Assembly (NCBI GenBank): GCA_920105625.2
Contig: OV050032.1
Coordinates: 12,344,307 to 12,408,306 of the forward strand
Direction: 5' to 3'
Length of the DNA stretch: 64,000 bases
DNA from: Clusia tigrina
Taxonomy: Eukaryota > Arthropoda > Insecta > Diptera > Clusiidae
Below, in pieces: positions 1 through 14,247 of the stretch (the stretch's first letter is position 1; the number at the start of each line of letters is the position of its first letter). The notes under the pieces are model-generated. The model searched no databases, had not been told where the DNA came from, and saw only the letters and a list, made by a program, of their open reading frames with translations. The translations under genes and the position numbers were made by a program.

Positions 1-722
1 GTTGTGCAATCACACACACACGAAAAAACTTATAAAAATCCAATATTTTAAGAGTATTTAATAAGGGAGTGAAAGTGGGCCACAGCCATATACAGATTTC
101 CCCCCTCTCTATAGCACAAATACACACACATGCACAGAAACATCAATTTTCCTTCACTATTCTTCCGTTACTTCGTGTAACCTTGGTTAACATGATTGTT
201 CAAGGATTCATCGTGGAACTTTTGTTTACATGATATGCGCGTTTCGATAAAAATAATAAGCAATAAATAAATACGGTTCCTTGCAGGCGATAGAGACGTA
301 AAAAGTATACAAAAAAAACCCTACCAAGTATCGTTATAAGCGGTCTTACTGACTACTACACAAGGACTTCACATACGAGATGCCAAGACGCCCACTTTTA
401 TACAGGCATTGAAAAAATAATCCATACACAACGAACGACCACACCCGCCCAAGAACCCACACGTGTCCAGCGCTGTCCAGAAGGAGGCGCACTTTCCTAG
501 GCGACTACTTTCTGGACTCTTTGGGAGATATCTCATCAACTACTTCATTAAAAGCTCCAAATGGCTGGACCTTTGAAAGGGATGGGACCTGATGTCTCAT
601 GCGGTATCACAAAGGGTCAATGTTGGCCAAAGTGCGCCTACCTACCTACCAGACACTGCTCGGGTTCAAGTGAGAGGGGACGGATGAAGTATCGATTTCA
701 CCAGCAATAATAATAGTGCAAA

Positions 723-1245
723 ATGAATCCATTCAAACGCAATTCATGTATACATTTTGACCAGAAAGGCTCGGAGACGGAAAAGAGTCAACAATTTTCT
801 AGGAACAAATATGTTGGTGTAGTTTGTGAGGACAGTTATAAATGCTCTGACAAAATTGACACTCCCGCAAAAAGGCGTAGTGATTGCTCTGGCAATCACA
901 CAGCCAACTATGAGAGGTGCCCCGCATTTAAAGAGATGAGGTGCAAATCATCCCAAATGCCACGACCAGAACAATAAGTTCAAGCTAAACCTTTACAATG
1001 CGCTCCAGCAAAGGTCGCTCCAAATAGTACATTAGCTGGAAAGCTGCCAGAGGTATGCCCAACGAGTCCAGAGGTATGCCCAACGAGCAGTCCAAAGAGA
1101 CATTTCTCTCACCGCCGCTCACCTGCCTAAATGACTCAATTCATGAACACCACTCAAAATATGTCCCAAGAATTTGTCAAAACGCAAACTCAGTGGATGC
1201 AATTGCTTTTATCCCAAAAATGATCATAACTAAAATATGTCCTTG
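723..1245 (+). pseudogene. Decayed jockey-like LINE, ORF1 (gag-like) part
   Basis: This is a remnant of the nucleic-acid-binding ORF1 protein of a jockey-type non-LTR retrotransposon. The reading starting at 723 ends in a zinc-knuckle-like stretch (CSGNHTANYERCP, near 885-930) that matches the third knuckle typical of jockey ORF1 proteins. The frame is broken by stops, and the following 1055-1246 reading is poorly conserved. At 1232-1245 the element is interrupted by another LINE and resumes at 2532. The class is assigned from the knuckle and from the endonuclease remains downstream; the exact family is not known. Confidence 0.6.
1232..1245. repeat. Target site duplication of the nested LINE (second copy 2532-2545)
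   Basis: AAAATATGTCCTTG occurs at 1232-1245 and again at 2532-2545, immediately flanking the nested LINE. The second copy continues into the endonuclease-coding part of the older LINE, so removing 1246-2545 rejoins the older element. Confidence 0.75.
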
Positions 1246-2531
1246 ACTTGCTAGCCTGGGAATTTCAGGGGCTGTAAGTAGCGCGCCTCAAGAAGGTTAA
1301 AAATATATTATTTCACCTCTTACCACTAGGGATGTTCTTTCAGGGAGTGTGCTGCTCTCAGACTAGGGAGTGCCACGCGTGGAAATCTGCCAACTATGGA
1401 CACTGTACAATTTTGACCGAAATAAAACGGAAGGGTCAAAGGATAGTTACGGCTGACTTAGAAACGGCTGCAGACTACAAGACTTCTACTATAGACTATA
1501 GACAGCTAGAATTCGAACTCTCTATCCAGAGGCAGGCTCTGTAACGGGTAATTCTGACACTATCATCTACACTGACGGCTCAAAGAAGGAGAGTGGAACG
1601 GGGGCGGGTGTCTTCTCGGACGGCTTGCAGGCAAGACAGTCATTTCGGCTGCCTGACGCATGCAGCGTCTTTCAGGCAGAAATCTATGCAATTGAGAAAG
1701 CGGCCAGGCTGATACAAAGTAGTACAATTCGACCCTCGAATATCACTAAGTGTGTGGATAGTCAGGCGGCGCTTAAGGCAATAGAATCCAAAACAGCTCA
1801 ATCGAAGTTGGTAATGAAATGTCGTACCGCACTACTGAACATTGGACTCCACAAGGTCTCACTTTGCTGGGTTCCCGGACATAGCAATATAGAAGGGAAT
1901 GAATTAGCGGATGAGATGGCCAGAAGGGGCTCTGAAATGGACATTAACGAAACGGTCAGATACCTCAATACAAATCCCGCTATGTGAACTGTTTAGGAAC
2001 ATAGATGAAGTCACTATTGCGGTGACAAACAACTTATGGACTAATCGTGACGACTGTGAAGTTTCAAGGGCCTTATGGCCTAGGTTAGACATGAAGAGAA
2101 CGAAGGTTCTCTTAGGGCTCAACAAACCTGCAGTAAGGGTGCTTACGGGAGTCATTGCCGGGCATTGTGCTATCGCACCAATGCTTCAACGTTGGCGTAT
2201 TCCGTCAAGCGGGCTAAGCAGGAGTTGCCATGATGAAGAAGAGATAGAAACGATTCATCAGTTTGTATGTCAGTGTCCAAGACTACAGTTGAAAGGACTT
2301 CAATGTTTGAGGTCACGCTCTTCACAAGCTTGACAGGGATAAGGAAGGTAGACATATCGGATCTCCTCACTTTCAGCTGGAAAACCAAATGGTTTAATAG
2401 GGATGGTACTTCCAATGTATACGGAAATCGAGGGTAAGGGCGAGTATGCCTCCTCTTGGCATTTTTGAAGGCAGTCATAGGAGGACATAGATGTCTCCCA
2501 GTGGAAGTGCCTTCGCAACCTAACCTAATCG
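1246..2531 (+). mobile_element. Nested 5'-truncated LINE: RNase H and C-terminal zinc knuckle
   Basis: This is a second non-LTR retrotransposon inserted into the older LINE. It contains an RNase H domain (about 1555-1945). The catalytic acidic residues are visible in YTDGSK, FQAEIYAIEKA, CVDSQAALKA and GNELADEMA, with the family motif WVPGHSNIEGN. Downstream (about 2100-2330, with frame changes) lies the C-terminal region of jockey/I-clade ORF2, including the EEIETIHQFVCQCP cysteine cluster. The reverse transcriptase core is missing, as expected for 5' truncation. The 3' end is a run of CCTAACCTAA rather than poly(A). It is flanked by an exact 14-bp target duplication. Stops and frame breaks show that it is dead. 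Confidence 0.8.
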
Positions 2532-2545
2532 AAAATATGTCCTTG

Positions 2546-3108
2546 AAATGGCAACAGTGTGTGCAAACGCAGTCCAATTAAATTCGCATCCTGCTGTCTG
2601 CTCTCTGAAATTTCAAATTACCAGGACATAAATCGCCCAGATGGTAAAGCACGCCGTGGAAAGGGAATTCTAGTTAAAAGCTATAGTAAACACCACATCA
2701 AGTTTGCATACAGCCAACATCGGTCTCGCCCCAGAGCTGAGGTGTACAAATTATACTAAGCGCACCTCGAAGCTACAACCTAACTGAAGAAGATCAATTC
2801 CTGGACTTCTTCAACTATCTCGACTCGAAATGCAGGACACTTTAATGCCAAGCATACGCTTTGAGGCTTTGCCCAAAGGGAAGGCATCTGCACTCTGCCG
2901 TCATTAATATATGGCCAACAAATTGACTACTATATCTACGGGTATGACCCATAACTGGCTAATTGATTATAACAAAATTTTGAACCTAATTAATTTTGAA
3001 ACCGATTGTGGCGCCTCTAGAAACATTGACCAACACTTCATCTCAGCGGAAGGATGCTTCGATTTATCGTCAGATCATTCGACGGTTACAATTAATGTGC
3101 GTAAATAA
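2546..3108 (+). pseudogene. Decayed jockey-like LINE, start of ORF2 (endonuclease)
   Basis: This continues the host LINE after the nested insertion. Broken frames give pieces of an AP-type endonuclease: a segment around 2600-2660 with an ETH-like and DGKA context, a central stretch SAPRSYNLTEEDQFLDFF near 2760-2810, a GDFNAKH-like site near 2840, and the C-terminal SSDHSTVTI motif near 3070-3095. This is the order expected in jockey-clade ORF2. Many stops are present, so it is not functional. The RT domain does not follow; after about 3110 only weak LINE-like sequence is seen. Confidence 0.6.
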
Positions 3109-5815
<2,707 letters not shown>

Positions 5816-7274
5816 TACACATTTATACATATATACGAGTAGTCCGAGCAAACAGCGTTTAAAAGAGCTCTGGATGAAATGCTTTAAAAAAAACCCTCAC
5901 GCACACATTCACACACACACACACACACTCTCTCTCACACACTCACACACTTGTCTAATGGCTTTTCTTCGCATTTTTCTGTCACTACACAAAGAGATAT
6001 ACACAGCAGGACCAAAGTGTTGTTGCAGCGAAATTAGTAGTAACAACAATTGTGACGTAAGAGGCGACCTTAGCCAACGACTTGCGAGAGTGGTGTCAAA
6101 TGGCAGGCAAATAGTTAACCAGCTGCACAACAATATACAAGATGAATAAGGAAAAGTCAAGCAGTAATTGAGTAGACATCAATGCCTAAACTGATTTGCT
6201 TCTATTGTGTTCGCACTTATGTCTGTGTTAACGTGCCCTCGTTTGAGGCAAGAGACAAGCGGACTACCGTATATGACGGAAGGGGCTAATTCTGTGACTC
6301 ACGTAGAGAAAGCGGTGAAGTCGGCGATAATTTGCTGATATGATGCCAGTAGACAGACGACTGGTACCAACCGAGTTAGAATTAATAACCACAAATCAGG
6401 AGCTTTAAGATATTTGCTCATGTTTTTGTAGGGTTTCAGAGCACCACCTCATATAGTAAATCGAAATGATTCACACAAAAACTACCTGCCAGTGAGAATG
6501 ATGCCCACACTACCAAGTCGCCAGCCTTCTGAATGGGCTCTTCGAGCAGAGTATAGCAGGGGCACGTTCAGAGCCATGTAGAGCGGATATTACGGATATT
6601 GCGGATATTGTGGATATTGTGGATATTGCGAATAGTGCTGTCATTAGATCACTCATAAATGCTCCTAGGCACGTGAACATGTACGCACTCGTATGTATGC
6701 GCAAGTGAAGTGTTTGCGTAAGTGTGCCTAATAAAACTTCGTCAAAGAGGAGTCTCTCAAGTGTATAGCAGAGCACTTACGCTAACAGAGTTGCACTTAA
6801 ACTGTAATTAGTACTTTGAGCAATACACGCCCACACATAGACGCACGCAAGCAGGCAGCATTTCACAACGACCGTAACACTTAATTAAAATGTGCCACGG
6901 CAGCGCAACGGGGAAGCCCTTGGTCCAGGGCACTCTCCGGAGGTATTGCGAGTAGCTTCCGTTGGGAGCATTCGATATGCATTTGCCACTGAAGTTAAAC
7001 ACGTATTGGAAATAATAAAGAATGCCAGATGAAGCCTTCTAAAACCAGTGAGTGATGCACAATGATGAGAAACAACAAAAATGAAAGGCTTTTGTTTGAA
7101 CTGGTTGTTCAGTAGGCAGGTAAGTCCGCCATGGTTCGGGACGCAGGAATATTTAGATCTCATTTCGGGAGACTATCTAAGAATGTAGAATGCCGTGTTT
7201 TGCTAAACTTAACTACTAGTACCCACTTAACTAAATTACTAGAGCTAGTACTCAACTTAACTGCAAGTACAAAC
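5816..7274. other. Non-coding, probably trio intron on the minus strand
   Basis: No convincing exon. It contains a CA/CT microsatellite at 5905-5950 and a short GGATATTGC-type tandem repeat (about 6584-6630). If trio continues beyond the left edge, this stretch lies in one of its introns. Confidence 0.5.
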
Positions 7275-7886
7275 CTTGAGGTGGCTGCTCTGCTGACGGA
7301 AGAAGCGAAACGATCCCACTGAATCGATGGTGTGTTGACGTGAGAAATTGCCATGCTGTGATTGGACGCTGGACTGGCGAAACCACGGCAAAGAGATTTT
7401 GCGGCGAGCCTTTTCGGGCTTTATAATAGGTGCCGAAATTGATCCGGATACGTGAGCCTCGCTTCCGCTGGCAACGGTAGCAGCACCGGCTTCAGGTGTA
7501 AAATTAAACGGCGACACAGTAGCACTGGGCGACACAGCGGTACTGGGCAAACTGGCGGCAGCCGTCGGTGGTGGCTTGCCGCCGGCACTCACCGGGGTAC
7601 TAGTCTCACTGTCCCCAGTGGCGATTGGTGGACTAGGCGATGGATCACCAGCCGACTGGAATACATTTGATGAGGACGAGGATCGCACGCCAGGGCCCCC
7701 GCCACAAGCGCCACTTGCATCTGACGCTAGTTGACTAATATTTGCGGCAGAGCCACTGGCGCTGCCACTGGCCGTTTTAAGTTTCTGCAATTGTTCTTGT
7801 TTTTTGGCGCTTCCCGTACTGCCGCTACTATCGGAATGATCAATGCTGCTGATGCGTTCAAGAAAAAAGTTCTTTACGCTCTTCAT
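7275..7886 (-). CDS. trio: trio: further coding exon, probable start of a short isoform
   Basis: A 612-bp open block on the minus strand begins with ATG at 7886 in a fair insect context (CCAAGATGAAG). It ends at a good donor (CTCAAG|GTTTGT, exon end 7275), so the reading is 204 codons in phase 0. The N-terminus (MKSVKNFFLERISSIDHSD) is followed by a Ser/Gly/Pro/Ala-rich linker and a basic patch (KARRKISLPWFRQ) near residues 158-170. It lies downstream of the trio GEF1 exons on the same strand, and the last of these also ends in phase 0. It could be the first coding exon of a short, GEF2-only Trio, or a continuing exon. No strong polypyrimidine acceptor precedes the ATG, which favours a first exon. 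Assignment to trio rests on position and phase, not on a domain. Confidence 0.55.
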
Positions 7887-8157
7887 CTTGGTAAATATTG
7901 TTCAGAAGTGGACGGGACGCAGCAGGTAAAATTCGTGGTTTATACTTTCAATATAGGTAGGTCATTAGTGCATTCCTTACTACCTTCTTTGTTCTTATTG
8001 TTCGTGTTGAACGTTTTTATAAATAAATCTCAGTAACTGCTGAAAAGAGGAGGGTGATGGTGGTGGTGTTGTTGTTGTTGGTAGTGGTGGTGCTGTGTCG
8101 CAGCTCTCGTATAATTTGGGAATTTTCTGTTAATCAGCAATCAAGCTGCTCCTCACT

Positions 8158-8443
8158 GGATGGAACGTCCTTTTACTATCGAGATATATTTTAAACTGAT
8201 AACGGTTGCTCCTGCAAACCACGTTCGAAGCAACGCCGAAAATATGCACTGCAGTTCTTCTCACCTTTGCAGAGTCGGCAAATGAATGAAATTAATAGTC
8301 TCGAAAAATGTATCCGGATAGAACGTCCGCTTTCTATCGCGTTATGTTTGAAACTGATAATGGTTGCTCCTGCAGACTTCGTCGAAGCAGTGCCGAGAAG
8401 GTGCACTGCAGTTCTTCTCACCACTGCACGGCCAGCAAAGGTG
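8158..8443. repeat. Diverged tandem duplication, about 127 bp per copy
   Basis: Copy 1 (about 8158-8284) and copy 2 (about 8316-8443) share blocks such as AACTGATAA, GGTTGCTCCTGCA, TCGAAGCA and the 18-base CACTGCAGTTCTTCTCAC. Offset is about 158 bp. Similarity is high in blocks and lost between them, suggesting an old duplication with selected or slowly evolving cores. No protein or known RNA is recognised. Confidence 0.75.
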
Positions 8444-10111
8444 CACACGGACACAAGCGCAATGAGTTCAAAGTGCGGCTTGTCAATCTTTTCTAATCAC
8501 TGGTGCATTCTTTGCTGTATCTGCGTGTGTTTCCGCCGAAGTGTCGCTTCTTGTTGTTATTGTCGTGTTGACGAATGATGTTCGTGCTGCCCGCTGTCTT
8601 GTAGTATGAGTATGCGTATGACGCTTGCGATGATGGGCTCTGCTGATGCTAATGTTGACGTTGACGTTGATTTTGATGTTGACGCTGACGTTGACGTTGC
8701 CGACGACAAACACACGACGATGCTGGCGGTAGTTGAGTGAGTATGTTGTAAATTATTTTGGTTACTTTATATAATGAATGCTCTTTAGCTTAATAGACGG
8801 CGCTTAATCGGGCGGATCGTTGAACAAATTGTAGTGTTGTACACCACGACGTATGAGTTTTATTTAACAAATACAATACGCACACTGCCTTCTTCCCGCA
8901 AATGCTGCAGCAACAACGTAGCGTTAAAAATAAATTAACACAACTTATTATACTATGTTTTGTTTTTGTTTTTGCTTTTGTTTTTGTTTTTGTTGCTATT
9001 ATTATTATTATTATATTTTGTTTTGTTTTTGGTTTTCTGTTTTTATTTTTATATTTAATTTTTTGGTTTGTCTCTCCTAGCGAAATTATGATAAATATTA
9101 TTTTTGATTTTGGTCTTTTATTTTGATTCGATGCTCTCGTGCCTGCTTTGTATACGTGAAAAATGTTCGCTATTCACAATTTTTGTCATTTTCGGTTATG
9201 CCGTTTGTTGTGTTCTTTGCATTTTTTCCTATTTTCTTACTTGTACACAAATAACATTTCCTTCCTCTTCGCGTTCAATTGAAACGCTAGCAAAGGAGGA
9301 GCAGGTGCAACATAGCAATTGCAGTTGTGCTTTGCGGGTTTGCTTCGAGATACAAATTGTTTGAGAAATGTACAAAATTTGTACTCGTATATGTATATAC
9401 TTTGGTGTGCCGCCGTTGATGCTGATGCTGATGCTGCTGTTGCTGTTGCTGTTGCTGTTGGTGCTGCTGCTGCTATTGTGATGGTTGCTGCTTGAACAAC
9501 AATAATGCCAGCCAATGTGAATTTAATTTGCTAAGTGAAATTTCGCATTTGCTTCACGAAAATCACAGAGCTTTGATTTTTCATTTGTTGTTTTCCCTTT
9601 GCTGTTTGCTGAAAATATTTCCAAAAAGCCGAGACCGACTGTAGTTGGAGTGCGGTCGGCACAAGCGAAGCAGGCTACTTGAAACGGAAGGCTTCTTTCT
9701 ATCTAACTCTCCGTACGCCCCCGCAATTTATAATTGAAAGGACTTTCATACACTTCAGTTGCATTAAGCTGAGAGCGTCGTAGGTGGTGCGCACCGAAAT
9801 ACCCGAAATGCGTAAATGCTGCTCGAAGTTGCCTAGCAACTCTTCTGTTTTAATCCCTGCTGTGTAAGCCCGTAATGCTCTTAAGTTAATTAGCGCTTCG
9901 GCTTAGTTGCAGTAAAATGGTATTTTGTTTTATGTTCTACCTTGCTCGGTGCAGTTGGTCCTGAACGGGCAGGTACCATTCCTATATATATAGACAATTA
10001 CAATTGTTAGATAGTTAATTAATGGTATAAAATGCATTAAACACGCTGTTTTTTTCTTTGTTTGTTTACTTTTTGTTGTTGTTCTTACTCTGCTTGTATA
10101 TGATTTGCTTG

Positions 10112-10184
<73 letters not shown>

Positions 10185-11234
10185 GTATGTATATATTTGT
10201 ATGCACAAGTTCAATTCATAAACGTTGAATTTTTCAAATGTTGATATGGTGCTATGGTGTTGTGCTTATCTTAAGTGAATAAAAAGTGGCAAATAGTTCG
10301 CTATGGTTATATAAATGTAAGTTGGATTGAGTTGAACTGTATTTTTATTTATTTATATTTTTTGCTTTTGAGTTTTTATTGTTGCTGTTTTTTTTTTTTG
10401 GGTTTTTTTGTTAGTCAGTTAAATTCTGTTAAAATATTGTGCATTTTCTTTAGCCTTCTGTTTTTATCTTATTAAAGTAAATTTGACGCTAAACTGTGCT
10501 CTCGCCTACCGATAAACTGCCGCTTAGAAGAGTACTCGGTCGCCCCGTTGCTGTTGTTGGCCGGGTTGGTATGGCGGGCTCGCCTTGTTTATTACTATTA
10601 TATTTGTTTATTAATTTTTCTAACTATTTACTTTACTTCATTTTTTAATTTTTTTTTTTTTATTTATTTATTTTTTATGCATTTACTTAATTTTTTATTT
10701 ATTGTGTTTTTTTCTATAATATCAAATAAAACGGTCACTGGCGCACAATTTATTACAAAACCCCACTGCGGTTAGAGTGGTCCCGATAGTTGTGTGTGCT
10801 TGTAAACGAAGATTAGATACGTCCAAATACGAGTCAAGAGTATTTTAAATTGATAGCAGCAGTTAAGCAGTTGCAATTTATTATTTTATATATAATTTTT
10901 TCGAGAATTCAATTAATTTAATTGCAAGTTACTGCGGCATGCAAAGTAGTGGCACAGTGAGAAGGACTCAATAGTGGTGAGTTGGAGAAGAAATTTACAG
11001 TACTAAGAGTAGTAGTCGGAAATTAGCAGCAGTTCGCAGCAGTTCGCAGCAGCTGGAGCAGTTAACAACGAACCAACCAACCGACTGTCCGCACCGCGTT
11101 CGACTGTGTGGTAGGCAAGACGCTAGCTTGCAAGAACCTTTTTACATAAACTCTACGTTGAAACTGGAAGCGGTCGGGCTGTCGGTATCCCATCGTCGTG
11201 GATGTCGTTGTTTTCGCGCTGTTGTTGTAGTTGC

Positions 11235-11265
<31 letters not shown>

Positions 11266-11272
11266 GTAGCCG

Positions 11273-11325
<53 letters not shown>

Positions 11326-12840
11326 GCTGTTGATAATTTTGGGAATATTGCCAATCAGTAGTAGTGGCACGGCACAGGCACAGGCACAGGCAGCTGTGGC
11401 GGTTGCTCACAGCTCTGCGCGAGAAGAGATTTGAGAATTGCTTTCACAAATCAGAATACAGCATGGCACACCATGCAGGCTGCGAAAAAGCTTTTGCGTC
11501 GAGCAGGTCATGAGGAAATTGTGCTTTCTAGCGCCGTGGGCCAATAATAGCGTTAATATACAGGGCAGCAAAGTACGCCAAATATTCTTTTGTTAAAATT
11601 ATTCACTTATCAAGCACTCATAATTTGAATGAATGAGGAAAGGCAGCTACAAAAGGTAGAATAAATTCATAAATTTCCCAGCACTCTGGCTGAGAGCTGA
11701 TTTAATTGCTAGGGTGGTATGAGTACTGCGTAAGACCCACTCTTATTTCAGTGGTACATCCCCCTTTTCTACGGTTTTTAGGCTTTTTGAATATGCCAAC
11801 TTTATTTGTGAAACTTTATTTTGTGCTCGCATAAGCACGGGAGCATCGAAAGCTTCAAACAGTTTGAGATAGTTTGAAAATTATTCCGTCTAAAACCCCA
11901 CTACAAAAAGTTTTCGGCGTAAAGTTTGTTTAGTTTGAAAAAATGTTGCGACAAACGGTTTACGCACGCCAATGTGAAATCAGCATGCTAAAACCCAACG
12001 AATAAAACCCGCTTAGATGCTGTTGTCGTTTGGCAGGTCGTGGATGATGATGGTCGTGTGCGTTTCACCCCGAAAGCATCCACCAGCAATACTTTCATGC
12101 ATCAACATTAATGAAATTATCCTTTCTATGAATTTTAAAGTGAACATCCTAGCGAAGACTTTGCTTGACCTTTTTGCAATGCAGGAGCTTTTAAGCACAA
12201 CAATAACAACGAAGAGAACGGCAGAGAGAGTGGGTCTGTGAAAGCTGGCTGAAGGGGCCAGCAAAACCACTGGAATCGGCAGAAAGCAGCATTTGGGCAC
12301 CAACGAATTCAGTACACCAATTTCCAGAGTGAGGTAGGACTAAACCCATTTTTGGTTTTTTTCTGTTAATGTTATTCCTGTTGTGGTTGTTTTATCCTGT
12401 TTTGTGTAAAAGTGTGCATACAAAATATGGCCCAACAAAGGGAGGAAGGAGAGCACCCAAGGAACGAAGCTGTTGATTTTCATGGCTTGTAGTGGATGAA
12501 TGTGTATCTATAGGGATCACTTCTTGTAAAGAACACAGCCATAGAAGCAAACGAGAGGTGGCTGAACTTATACTCGTATAAGCGAGGGAAGGGTGAATAT
12601 CGAATGAACAGATGAGGTGTTTGAATATTGGTAAAAATCGGACCATGCTAGTCCCTGTACGATTTAGGTTTGAAATTGTTCATAGAATCGAACAGCAAGC
12701 AACCACTGCTGCTATTGCAAAGGGAAATAATTGAGATCCGTATCACTATAAAATTTCGCACATAGATACATGTGGTCACTTCGGAGCCGGGGCCGGGGAA
12801 AAGATACACGGAAGCGCTAGGGCAAAAACTCAAGCAACTT
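8444..12840. other. Gene-free stretch with microsatellites; trio intron or short-isoform upstream region
   Basis: No supported coding exon. Tracts seen: GTTGAC-type repeats 8650-8700, T-rich stretches 8950-9120, a CTG/TTG tract 9415-9490, (TA)n at about 10117-10188, and a GTC/GTT run at 11232-11332. Such tracts are common in fly introns and 5' regions. If the exon at 7275-7886 starts a short trio transcript, its promoter and leader probably lie here, but I cannot place them. Confidence 0.5.
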
Positions 12841-12844
12841 TCAA

Positions 12845-13215
12845 GTGGAAATTTACCTGTGCGTATACTTCAACCTTGATCGTAACTATCGTAACAAAAG
12901 AATTGCCATCCATGACAGCCAGACCGCATATAAGGCACTCTACTCTCACCAGATGGCATCAAAACTGGTGATGGAGTTTCGTGATAAGCTGAACATCCTT
13001 GGCCAAAACAATCAGCTATGGATCATAAGGGTTCCAGGTCACGAGAGAACTTATAGGTAACAAGATTGGAGACAAACTTCCAAGAAGAGAACATGCTCTC
13101 CGCTTGTAGGTACGGAACCATTTTGTGGCTTAAAAAAGACCAAGTTCTCCTCATTCATTCAGAAGAGTATACTGGGACAATTTATCGGGGCTATCTCTAA
13201 CGAAATCGTTTATAG
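12845..13215 (+). pseudogene. LINE RNase H fragment
   Basis: The reading at 12845-13060 contains IAIHDSQTAYKAL, a central helix-like stretch ending MEFRDKLNIL and WIIRVPGHE. These match the DSQAA and WVPGH blocks of LINE RNase H domains. The frame then breaks, and traces of the following C-terminal region (GNKIGDKL, then a LINE-like tail) run to about 13215. A short dead fragment in a trio intron. Confidence 0.6.
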
Positions 13216-13228
13216 GGACCTTTAACCT

Positions 13229-13231
13229 AAA

Positions 13232-13291
<60 letters not shown>
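13229..13291. repeat. (ATT)n microsatellite
   Basis: About 21 ATT triplets interrupt the LINE debris. Confidence 0.95.
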
Positions 13292-13292
<1 letters not shown>

Positions 13293-13439
13293 GATGGAGA
13301 AGCCCCTCACCATACAACGTTGGAAGTGTCTGTTCGACTGCTTTTGTGAAGGTCAAATTGTGTAGATCATTACTCTGTCGCATCTTTTGATTATACGGGG
13401 CTGATTTGATTAAATTGAAAGAATTGTTCAATTGTACAG

Positions 13440-13700
13440 AATGGTCAGCTCTCTTAAAGATATCTTCTCCTCAGTCCCCATGGGACATTAACAGTTTTAT
13501 TTAACCGGACATAATTGGATGCATTCGAGCAATGTATTCCTAAACGTATAGGTACTGCTTCTTCCTCCCAAATTTGGTTTACTGATAGGCTTCGCAGCCT
13601 ACGTAGCCAAAATAGGTTTAATACTAAAATTTATTGAGGAAACTGGACTCACGAGAAATACTCTGAATCCAAGAAGGGGCACAATAGATCTCTATTCTCC
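13440..13700 (+). pseudogene. LINE ORF2 linker fragment (weak)
   Basis: A short reading with stops gives IWFTDRLRSLRSQNRFNTK. This resembles the basic linker between endonuclease and reverse transcriptase in jockey/I-type ORF2. Assigned by texture only. Confidence 0.35.
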
Positions 13701-13859
13701 TTAACAATAATAATAATATATATGCTCACTTCGAGCCGAGTAGATTTTTGTGTATAACGGACAAGAGGCATGCCCATTTCTATCCATCCATTACATACAT
13801 AATCAATTTGTTGACTACATTTTAAAATTAAAGTACTAAATTAGATTACTTATACAAAG

Positions 13860-14160
13860 GGCGTTCTACACTGCGACCTAAAATATCGATGAGGATAGTC
13901 TCATCTGTAGCTCTTCGATCAGGTTTATTTTAGGCAGGAATTTGTGGATTTTGGAGGGATCTGGTTGAGGATTCATCACTTTCTCCACAGAATCTACAGA
14001 TGGCATCTGGTGCTAGACCCAACTTATTCAAATGGTAGTTGGGCCAACAGTGACCACTCAAAACGCCAGTGGTGAGTCTTAATTTGCTGCGGGGTATGCT
14101 TATCAGCTCTTAAGCTCTTTTGGGAATAAAGTCTCCCAGGAGAACTATGGCTTATCTTAA
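13860..14160 (-). pseudogene. LINE ORF2 C-terminal fragment
   Basis: On the minus strand, around 14090-13960, a reading gives LTTGVLSGHCWPNYHLNKLG followed by a CRFCGESDESS cysteine cluster. This is the characteristic C-terminal block of LINE ORF2 proteins after RNase H. The frame is broken on both sides. It is oriented opposite to the fragments at 12845-13700, so at least two LINE insertions contributed here. Confidence 0.6.
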
Positions 14161-14247
14161 TTCTGGAGGATTCTTCGAGGATTAACTTATTTCAAATTTA
14201 AAGCACACAACATGAAAAGTTACCAGAGGCAATCCAGCGTACATGTT

